Assembly: GCA_026647385.1 (NCBI GenBank)
Contig: JAPKGY010000070.1
Span: forward strand, 1-9,185
Source of the DNA: Phycisphaerae bacterium
GTDB taxonomy: Bacteria; Planctomycetota; Phycisphaerae; UBA1845; PWPN01
Direction of reading: 5' to 3'
DNA: 9,185 nt
This document shows positions 1 to 5,867 of the stretch, piece by piece. The position numbers and the translations under genes are program-made. The notes beneath the pieces were generated by a model that made no database searches, was not told the DNA's origin, and worked only from the letters and a program-made list of their open reading frames with translations. Positions within the stretch are counted from its first letter, which is position 1; each line of letters starts with the position of its first letter.

Positions 1-1572
1 AGGGACAAGGTCGCCCGGCGTCGCGAGCCAGGTCCCTCCGCTGCCGTTCAGCAAAACCCGGCCTTTGCCGTTGATCTGTATGGGGAAACTGGCCTCGCGA
101 GGGAGGCCCGGCAGATCGTAGTGATCCGAAAGCGTCAGGTGTGCCCCCTGAAATCCGGGCTCGATCCTGACCGAAATCGCCATCGTCCCCTTTCGGCCGA
201 AGGGGAAATTGAGGCACGCAGCCGAGGTTACGCTGGTCTTCGGTTTGAGCATCCTCAGCGTCTTGCCCGGCCCGCCATCGGGGTCGGCGGTGGCTGACAC
301 ACCCTCGGAAGACAACGTCGACCATCTCCGAACGCCGCGCTCGAACGTCTCGGAGAACTCCGTCCGGGTGAGGAACTCCGGATCGAACGTCGCGACAAAA
401 CCGGCGGCATTAACGAGGACTCGGCCGTTCGGCATCTGAGTGACGTACGGATAGCTGACCTGCGCGTTGGTGGTCACGCGGGCCACCTCACGATAGCCCG
501 CCCAGGTTCTGCCCTCGTCGCCGGATATGGCCGCCGCCAGGACCGCTCGTTCTGCGTTGCCCCACTTGATCGGCAGAAGTCCTTCGGCCCCGCAGTTATT
601 CCACAGGAGAAGCAAGCGGCTATCCTTGAGCCTCAGGATCGCCATGGCCGACTGATTGCTCACGAACCGGGTATGCCGCGCGGACGACCAGGTCATCCCG
701 TCGTCGGTCGAGAACGATTCCCATTGAAAGCCGTCCTGCGACCTCGGCAGAAGCCAGATTCGGCCGTCCTTGAGTTGGATGCCCACGGGTTCGGCCGCCC
801 CGCTCTCGTACCAGTCCGCCGCGCCCGTGTTGATCGTGACTTGGTTGGGAGGCATCCGCCAAGATGCGCCGTTGTCGTCGGAGTATGGACACAAACCGAT
901 CCACACGCCCGTCTTGCGGTCCGAGAGGGCGCTGAGCGGAGCGAGGATGCGTCCACTGGCGCTCTGAAACGCGTTATTGCTCGAACCGGTATAGCTGAAC
1001 CCGAACGGCACGGTTTGCACCGCATCCCACGTCTGGGCATTGTCCCGCGAGCGCGCGTGCCAAAGGGGCGACCTTGCCTTCGAGCGGTCCTTGAAATCGA
1101 ATTGATAGTATTCAAGGCCGAAGAAGTGGGCGTAGCCCTTGTTATCCACGAAGGCGGCCCCGTTCGTCCACTGGGCCCCTGTGCGGTCGGGAAACGCGAA
1201 CAGGTTGATTGGCTCGGACCACGTCAGGCCGTTATCCTTGGAGCGCACCGCGCGGGCGAACCACCTTTCACCCTCCTTGGCGGTCGACCACATCATGACC
1301 GTTCCATCCGCGACGGTCAGCGGAACTCCGACGGACTTCGGTGTCGTCACCCGGACCGCGTCCCCCGGCCGATCCCCAAGATACGCCTCGGCCAGGCGAT
1401 CGGTCTCCCAATCCGGATCCCGCGCCATCAGACCCAGCGTAGCCTCGTCGAGGGACCGTACAGGTTGTGCCGACGCGGCCTGCCCACCGTGAACCCCGGT
1501 TGCAGCGATGAGCAGCACGGAGAGCGCCGGCTTCCAGGCGTCTTGACATGCGAGCATCTTGACTTTGGCCAC
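1..1572 (-). CDS. Secreted sialidase-like BNR/Asp-box beta-propeller protein, partial (C-terminus beyond window edge)
   Basis: The frame stays open for 524 codons from a GTG at 1572 to the left edge, with no stop inside the window. GTG is chosen over the ATG at 1557 because GAGGAG lies 5 bases before it, and because it gives a signal-peptide-like N-terminus (MAKVKM, then a hydrophobic stretch at about residues 16-26, then AASA near 32-35). Five Asp-box motifs (S-x-D-x-G-x-T-W type) mark propeller blades: SKDNGLTW (111), SRDNAQTW (175), SDDNGASW (231), STDDGMTW (288) and SGDEGRTW (350). From about residue 405 the sequence changes to what looks like a beta-sandwich or LamG-like domain. The family includes GH33 exo-alpha-sialidases, but many bacterial BNR proteins have other or unknown substrates. 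The segment where a FRIP arginine is expected reads KSVGVPLTVADG, without that arginine, so sialidase activity is doubtful. It starts 33 bases after the oppC stop and is probably co-transcribed with the importer. Confidence 0.85.
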   Translation of the reverse strand, partial: MAKVKMLACQDAWKPALSVLLIAATGVHGGQAASAQPVRSLDEATLGLMARDPDWETDRLAEAYLGDRPGDAVRVTTPKSVGVPLTVADGTVMMWSTAKEGERWFARAVRSKDNGLTWSEPINLFAFPDRTGAQWTNGAAFVDNKGYAHFFGLEYYQFDFKDRSKARSPLWHARSRDNAQTWDAVQTVPFGFSYTGSSNNAFQSASGRILAPLSALSDRKTGVWIGLCPYSDDNGASWRMPPNQVTINTGAADWYESGAAEPVGIQLKDGRIWLLPRSQDGFQWESFSTDDGMTWSSARHTRFVSNQSAMAILRLKDSRLLLLWNNCGAEGLLPIKWGNAERAVLAAAISGDEGRTWAGYREVARVTTNAQVSYPYVTQMPNGRVLVNAAGFVATFDPEFLTRTEFSETFERGVRRWSTLSSEGVSATADPDGGPGKTLRMLKPKTSVTSAACLNFPFGRKGTMAISVRIEPGFQGAHLTLSDHYDLPGLPREASFPIQINGKGRVLLNGSGGTWLATPGDLVP

Positions 1573-1577
1573 GGCGA

Positions 1578-1583
1578 CTCCTC
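1578..1583 (-). promoter_or_regulatory. Ribosome binding site that decides the GTG start of the sialidase-like gene
   Basis: The minus strand reads GAGGAG, 5 bases (TCGCC) before the GTG at 1572. The internal ATG at 1557 would be 20 bases away and would remove the charged start of the signal peptide. Confidence 0.65.
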
Positions 1584-1605
1584 GATTTTGACGTTTTGAC
1601 GTTTC

Positions 1606-2556
1606 CTACGCCTTTTTGGCGGTTACCGTCCGCGGATCGAATGCATCCCGCAGGCCGTCCCCGACGAAGTTCAAGGCCAGCAGCGTCGTACCGAGGAACA
1701 GACACGGATACAGCAGGATCCACCAGAAGCTGACCACCGGGTTGATGGCCGCCACTCCGTCGGCCGCCATCGAGCCCCAGGTCGGCACGGGCGGCGCCAC
1801 GCCGATCCCCAGGAAGCTCAGGAACGACTCCTGCAGGATGGCCTGCGGAACCGTCAGGGTCGCGTACACGACGATCGGCCCGATCAGGTTCGGCAGCAGG
1901 TGGCGCAGGAGAATCCGCGTATGACCGATCCCCGCCGCCCGGGCGGCTTCGACAAACGCCATCTCCCGCAGCGAGAGTACCTGTCCGCGGATGACCCGGG
2001 CCATCGTCAGCCAATTCACCGAGCCGATCGCGACGAACAGGATGACCACGTTGGCGACCTGCCTGTCCCCGATCAGGGAGACCAGGGGCTGCTCGAACGC
2101 CACCTTCATCAGAATCACGAGCAGAATATAGGGAAGGCCATACAGGATGTCTACCAACCGCATCATCGCGTTATCGACGCGTCCCCCTGCCAGCGCCGAA
2201 ATCGCACCCCACAAGACACCCACGGTGACGCTGATCGCCGCAGCCCCGAGCCCCACGCTGAAACTGATGACCCCGCCGAAGAGGCATCGCACGAGCATGT
2301 CCCGGCCGAGCGCGTCGTAACCGCACCACTTCGTCCACGATTCGAAACTCGGCGGCTGGCGGTTCATGGCCAGGATCTGATCGTCGAACGAGCGAGCGGT
2401 CAGCGGCAGCGTCGCCACGATGGTCAGGGCGAGCAGCCCGAGGAAAACCAGACTCCCCATGGCTGCCCGGTTCCGCCGAAAGCGCGCCCACGCCCGCGAC
2501 CCCGGCGATTGGCCGGGCCGTATGGTGTCGCAATCGATTGCCGCCGCTCTGCTCAT
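1606..2556 (-). CDS. oppC: Oligopeptide/dipeptide ABC importer permease, OppC/DppC family
   Basis: This is an inner-membrane permease of 316 residues, a normal length for OppC. It forms a heterodimer with OppB to pass the substrate delivered by the binding protein. Visible signs are a first membrane segment at about 32-52, the OppC-type motif GYDALGRDMLVR (79-90) after the first periplasmic stretch, and further hydrophobic segments near 98-120, 132-152, 168-187, 224-245 and 272-297. The EAA loop that docks the ATPase reads EAARAAGIGHTRILLRHLLP (203-222). The C-terminus GDGLRDAFDPRT is typical of the family. The ATG at 2556 is preferred over the adjacent TTG at 2559 because GAGG lies 7 bases upstream of it. 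It is separated from oppB by 188 bases containing a large inverted repeat, and is followed after 33 bases by the sialidase-like gene. The substrate cannot be fixed from this protein alone. Confidence 0.93.
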   Translation of the reverse strand: MSRAAAIDCDTIRPGQSPGSRAWARFRRNRAAMGSLVFLGLLALTIVATLPLTARSFDDQILAMNRQPPSFESWTKWCGYDALGRDMLVRCLFGGVISFSVGLGAAAISVTVGVLWGAISALAGGRVDNAMMRLVDILYGLPYILLVILMKVAFEQPLVSLIGDRQVANVVILFVAIGSVNWLTMARVIRGQVLSLREMAFVEAARAAGIGHTRILLRHLLPNLIGPIVVYATLTVPQAILQESFLSFLGIGVAPPVPTWGSMAADGVAAINPVVSFWWILLYPCLFLGTTLLALNFVGDGLRDAFDPRTVTAKKA

Positions 2557-2613
2557 CAATCCGCCTCACAAGCCCTCATTGAACGATGGGGTGCAATCGG
2601 GCATCCCCTGGTG

Positions 2614-2741
2614 AATGCCGAACGACGAAATCCGAATGTCGAATCAATGTCGAGTGTCGAAAATCCGTCCTGGTCGCCTCGCCTGGGTCGCCACGGCGAC
2701 CAGGACGGATCCTCGACATTCGGATTTCGTCATTGGTCATT
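2614..2741. repeat. Bipartite imperfect inverted repeat between oppB and oppC; terminator-like or mobile repeat
   Basis: This fills most of the 188-base gap between oppB and oppC. The outer arms are 2614-2642 and 2713-2741: 26 of 29 positions match as an inverted repeat, including a perfect 19-base core GACGAAATCCGAATGTCGA (2624-2642 against 2713-2731). The inner arms ATCCGTCCTGGTCGCC (2663-2678) and GGCGACCAGGACGGAT (2695-2710) are a perfect 16-base inverted repeat around a 16-base loop. On the left, 20 unpaired bases (2643-2662) hold extra degenerate copies of the AATGTCGA unit. On the right only 2 bases separate the arms. Read along the minus-strand transcript, the inner stem ends in GGAUUUUCG, which resembles a weak intrinsic terminator. 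I recall similar AATGACGAAATCCGAATGTCGA units as dispersed intergenic repeats in planctomycete-like genomes. That recollection is not evidence from this window. Confidence 0.85.
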
Positions 2742-2744
2742 GCC

Positions 2745-3665
2745 CTACCCCCCCTCCACGCGCACACGTGGATCCACGAACGCATAGCATACGTCGACCA
2801 GCAGGTTCATCCCCACCAGCAGTCCGGAGTAGACCAGCACGGTCCCCATGATCAGGCCGCGATCCAGGTTCAACACGCTGTTGACGAAGTGCTGTCCCAG
2901 CCCGGAGATGTTGAACAGCTTCTCGACCACGAAGGATCCGGTCATGGCCATCGCCAGCGCCGGCCCGAGGTAGCTCACGACCGGCAGCATGGCGTTCTTG
3001 AGCGCGTGCTTCCACACAACCCGCAGTCGGTCCACGCCCTTGGCCCGGGCCGTCCGGATGTAGTCGCTGTTGAGTACATCGAGCATCCCCAGCCGGGTCA
3101 GCCGGGCGATGTAGGCCATGAACGGCAGCGACAGCGTCAGGGCCGGCAGGGGCAACTGCGACAGGCTCCCCCACCCGCCGACCGGCAGCCACTCCAGCTT
3201 CATCGCAAAGAGCAGCAGCAGCCCGGTCCCGGTCACAAACGTCGGCAGCGACACGCCGACCAATACCAGTCCGAGCGACGCCACGTCGAACCAGGATCCC
3301 CGCCGCACCGCACTGATCACGCCGACGGGGACGCCGATCACCACTGCCAGGGCGATGGCCGCCACGCCAAGCACGAGCGAAACCGGCAGGGATTGGGCGA
3401 TGATCTGCGTACACGTCCAGTCGCGATACTGAAAGCTCGGCCCGAAATCGAGGCGCAGCACGCCGGCCAGGTATTCCCAGTAATATCGCCAGTTGTCGTC
3501 GATGTGATAACGGGCCTCCAGCGCCTCCTGCACGGCCACGGGCATCTGCCGGTCAGGCCGCTGGAACGGGTTGCCCGGTACGGTGACCACCATCAGAAAG
3601 GTGATCGTATAGATCGCCCAGAGCACCGGGATCATCAGCAGCAATCGCCGCACGATGTACTTCAT
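2745..3665 (-). CDS. oppB: Oligopeptide/dipeptide ABC importer permease, OppB/DppB family
   Basis: This is an inner-membrane permease of 306 residues, the usual OppB length. It begins MKYIVRRLLLMIPVLWAIYT, the classic OppB start with a first membrane segment at about 7-28. Further hydrophobic segments lie near 96-118, 128-155, 172-190, 225-246 and 270-292. The ATPase-docking EAA-like loop is YIRTARAKGVDRLRVVWKHA (202-221), followed by LKNAMLP. The region GLGQHFVNSVLNLDRG (255-270) and the C-terminal FVDPRVR are family hallmarks. The frame is open further upstream to 3758, but the ATG at 3665 is chosen because it gives the family start and overlaps the stop of the binding-protein gene as ATGA (3662-3665), which implies translational coupling. 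It pairs with the OppC-like permease downstream. No OppD or OppF ATPase gene is in the window. Confidence 0.95.
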   Translation of the reverse strand: MKYIVRRLLLMIPVLWAIYTITFLMVVTVPGNPFQRPDRQMPVAVQEALEARYHIDDNWRYYWEYLAGVLRLDFGPSFQYRDWTCTQIIAQSLPVSLVLGVAAIALAVVIGVPVGVISAVRRGSWFDVASLGLVLVGVSLPTFVTGTGLLLLFAMKLEWLPVGGWGSLSQLPLPALTLSLPFMAYIARLTRLGMLDVLNSDYIRTARAKGVDRLRVVWKHALKNAMLPVVSYLGPALAMAMTGSFVVEKLFNISGLGQHFVNSVLNLDRGLIMGTVLVYSGLLVGMNLLVDVCYAFVDPRVRVEGG

Positions 3666-5635
3666 TGCATCCGCCCCGCCGAACGGTCGACGTAGATGAA
3701 CTGAGTCGGGTATTGCTGCCGGGGATTGACGAACACGTCGTGAACGTTGGGATGCCAAGCGTAAATCATCACGTACGTAAACAACGGCAGCACCGGTATC
3801 CGCTCCTCGACGAGATGCCGCTCGGCCTCGCTCAGGACCCGCAGACGGGCGGCTGGATCCTCCGTCCGCGACGCCTGGGCCAGCAGTTCGTCGTACCGCG
3901 CATCGTTGAATCCCGAGTAGTTGTGCCCGTTCTTACTCTGCAACAGGTCCAGGAACGTGGTCGGATACATGTAATCCCCGAACCACCCGCTCCGCGTCAC
4001 CATGAAACGGTGCTCCGACTGATCCTCGGCAAACGTCTTCGTCTCCTTTCCGAGCAATTGCACCTTGACGCCGAGTTCCTTCTCCCACATTCGGGCCAGG
4101 GCCTGCACGATCCGCTCCTGATTCGATTCGGTGTTGTAGAGGAACTCGATCGTGGGCATTCCTCGACCGCCCGGATAACCGGCGTCGGCCAGTGCGCGGC
4201 GGGCGCCGTCCGGATCGTACGACAGCCCCTTGGGGCTCTCGTACCCGTGGATCTGCCCGGCCGGAACCAACGGCCCGGACACCGGGTTGCCCAGTTGCAC
4301 CACGTTATCCACGATTTCCTGCTTGTTGACCGCCAGGCTCAGCGCCCGCCGCACGCGCACGTCCGCGATCGGGTTGGATCTGCCGTCGTTCAGCCTCGGC
4401 CGGCAGTTGAAGAAGAGAAAGTACGTGCCGAACGACGGCATCGCGTGAATGTCCTTTCGCTTTCCCTCCCGGGCCAGCCTCAGCAGTTGAGGCCGATAGT
4501 CCATGTTCAGGTCCACCATCATGTCCACAAGCCCCTGCTCGTAGATCATGAAGGCGCTGTTTTGATACTCGATGTCCACCGCCTCGACGGTGCGGCTTCG
4601 CACGTTCGCGCGATCCCAGTAATACGGATTCGCCTCGTAGCGCAGCATCCGCTTGAACAACCACTCCTTCAGCACGTACGGGCCGTTGCTCACCAGCCCC
4701 GGATAGCCGTTCTTGTGATAGTCGGGCTTGGTCCACTGCGGGTCGTACGACCAGACGCCCAGTTCACCCAAAAGCCGGCCTTCGTACCGGTCGCGCAGGA
4801 TCTCGATCGATTTGTGGATCGGCATGAACGTCGAAAACGAGAGCAGATCGCCCAGGTACGGCGTAGGCCGGGCGAGGCGGATCTCCAGGGTGCGGTTGTC
4901 GATCGCCCTCATCCCCACTCGTGCGAATCGCTGCTCCATCTCAACGATGTGCGTATCCAGCAGGGCGTCGCCCAAGGCCTTCCAGTTCGTGTGCACGTCG
5001 GCCAGCGCCTCGACCGCCCGCTCCCAGAATTTGTCCTGCGGCCCGGGTACCGGTTGCGGGATGGCCATCGGCAGGAGCTTGAGGAGCGGAGCGCCCACCT
5101 CGCTCCGAATCGCCTTTCCCAGTGTCTCCGCCCTGATCGGCGAGCCTTTCTGCAACCGGCGAATGACGGTCAGCGTGTTCATGGCCGCCTGGCGCCACTC
5201 GAGGTACTCGGTCGCCCCTGCGATGTGGTCGGCGATGAGCGACGCGTACACCTCCGCCGTGCCTGGCTCGATCGCCCGGCGCCACCCGCGTATGAAGTCG
5301 TGGGCTTCGACCCGGTCGCCATTGGACCATCGCGCCTCCGACCGAATCGTGAACACCAGCCGCCGCCCGTTCTCGCTCGACTCCGCCGGCCAATAACCCG
5401 CCCCCGATTTCGGCTCATACGTCCTGGCGTCGAGTTGCGTCAGGCCCTCCCAGATGGTCTGGCAGGCTTCGATATCCTGAAAGTAGCTCATCTGCGCGGG
5501 ATCGAGCGACTGAATGCTCGCTCGGCTGATATACCGCAGATCCGGCGGGGGTCGATCCGCCTCGCTGCGCAGCCCGGCCCAAGCCGCCGCCGCAGCCAGG
5601 ACCAGCACCCCGACAGTAGCCGCTCGTTTTCTCAC
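3662..5635 (-). CDS. oppA: OppA-like peptide ABC importer substrate-binding protein with a long insertion
   Basis: This is a periplasmic binding protein of family SBP_bac_5, 657 residues long against about 540 for E. coli OppA. The start is GTG at 5635: an in-frame TAA lies four codons upstream, so no longer form is possible. The signal peptide is MRKR, a hydrophobic run at 8-20 and a likely cleavage after AWA (18-20). There is no lipobox cysteine. Family landmarks in order are SIQSLDPAQ (40-48), IWEGLTQLD (61-69), WSNGDRVEAHDFIRGWRR (103-120), VSNGPYVLKEW (315-325), ANPYYWD (335-341), DVRVRRALSLAVNK (425-438) and RSGWFGDYMYPTTFLDLL (548-565). Asp554 in WFGDY matches OppA Asp419 (mature numbering), known to bind the peptide alpha-amine. 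That favours peptide ligands. Between about 145 and 238 there is an insertion of roughly 85-90 mostly helical-looking residues, absent from E. coli OppA. The stop overlaps the oppB start. Confidence 0.92.
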   Translation of the reverse strand: MRKRAATVGVLVLAAAAAWAGLRSEADRPPPDLRYISRASIQSLDPAQMSYFQDIEACQTIWEGLTQLDARTYEPKSGAGYWPAESSENGRRLVFTIRSEARWSNGDRVEAHDFIRGWRRAIEPGTAEVYASLIADHIAGATEYLEWRQAAMNTLTVIRRLQKGSPIRAETLGKAIRSEVGAPLLKLLPMAIPQPVPGPQDKFWERAVEALADVHTNWKALGDALLDTHIVEMEQRFARVGMRAIDNRTLEIRLARPTPYLGDLLSFSTFMPIHKSIEILRDRYEGRLLGELGVWSYDPQWTKPDYHKNGYPGLVSNGPYVLKEWLFKRMLRYEANPYYWDRANVRSRTVEAVDIEYQNSAFMIYEQGLVDMMVDLNMDYRPQLLRLAREGKRKDIHAMPSFGTYFLFFNCRPRLNDGRSNPIADVRVRRALSLAVNKQEIVDNVVQLGNPVSGPLVPAGQIHGYESPKGLSYDPDGARRALADAGYPGGRGMPTIEFLYNTESNQERIVQALARMWEKELGVKVQLLGKETKTFAEDQSEHRFMVTRSGWFGDYMYPTTFLDLLQSKNGHNYSGFNDARYDELLAQASRTEDPAARLRVLSEAERHLVEERIPVLPLFTYVMIYAWHPNVHDVFVNPRQQYPTQFIYVDRSAGRMQ

Positions 5636-5867
5636 ACCCGCATCTTACCCGCAACCATCCTGGTCAGCCCAGTACCCGACGCTGCGGTGCCCTCGCTCGT
5701 TTTTCCCCAGTCAGAGGGTGTGCCCTGAGAGAAGGGGGCAGTCCCCTTTTCGCGGCAGGTTTTTGACGGACCCGACCCGCAAGGCGCAACACCCCACCCT
5801 TCGTCCCACCGACATGGGAGCATTCCCCGGGCTTCTCACACACCCGCTGACCTGCCCGCTTCCGCCC
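5636..5867. other. 232-base spacer between the exporter and importer gene blocks
   Basis: I find no credible gene here. It should hold the end of the exporter transcript and any promoter of the opp block, but I see no convincing sigma-70 boxes and no GC stem followed by a clear T-run on the minus strand. The best TAAGAT-like hexamer lies only a few bases before the oppA GTG and lacks a properly spaced -35 box. The one clear structure is the palindrome at 5731-5751. Confidence 0.6.
5731..5751. repeat. Short REP-like GC palindrome in the inter-operon spacer
   Basis: AAGGGG (5732-5737) and CCCCTT (5743-5748) can pair around a 5-base loop GCAGT. The minus strand reads GAAAAGGGGACTGCCCCCTT, then CTC. 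It resembles the short GGGG-ACTG-CCCC palindromes that I recall as dispersed REP-like elements in planctomycetes and some other bacteria. There is no U-run after the stem on the minus strand, so it is a weak terminator candidate for the exporter operon. A smaller stem, AGGG-TGTG-CCCT, lies beside it at 5715-5726. Confidence 0.5.

Noticed and set aside
673..1599. A 308-codon plus-strand open frame opposite the sialidase-like gene
   Set aside because: The minus strand has a continuous 524-codon frame with a signal peptide and five Asp boxes across the same bases, so the plus-strand frame is a shadow.
2560..2744. A CRISPR array suggested by the repeated AATGTCGA units
   Set aside because: The units are short, degenerate and arranged as an inverted repeat. 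There are no regular spacers and no cas genes.
2576..2785. A 69-residue minus-strand frame containing FRHSTLIRHSDFVVRHSP
   Set aside because: This peptide is what the AATGACGAAATCCGAATG-type repeat gives when translated. I recall similar RHSDFVIRHS peptides as common false gene calls in genomes that carry the repeat.
2586..3695. A 369-codon plus-strand open frame over the inverted repeat and oppB
   Set aside because: Its N-terminal part is a translation of the intergenic repeat and the rest is antisense to oppB. The product is His/Gln/Arg-rich without a recognisable motif.
3666..3758. An N-terminal extension of OppB to an upstream start at 3758
   Set aside because: The extra 31 residues are not family-like and overlap the end of oppA. 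The ATG at 3665 gives the canonical MKYIVRRLLL start and an ATGA overlap.
5636..5680. TAAGAT as a sigma-70 -10 box for the opp block
   Set aside because: It lies only a few bases before the GTG, matches 4 of 6 consensus bases, and has no properly spaced -35 hexamer.
3665..5728. A 687-codon open frame on the plus strand opposite the oppA-like gene
   Set aside because: It is an antisense shadow of a GC-rich gene. The predicted protein is rich in His, Arg, Gln and Pro with no domain, and the minus strand encodes a clear SBP_bac_5 protein across the same bases.
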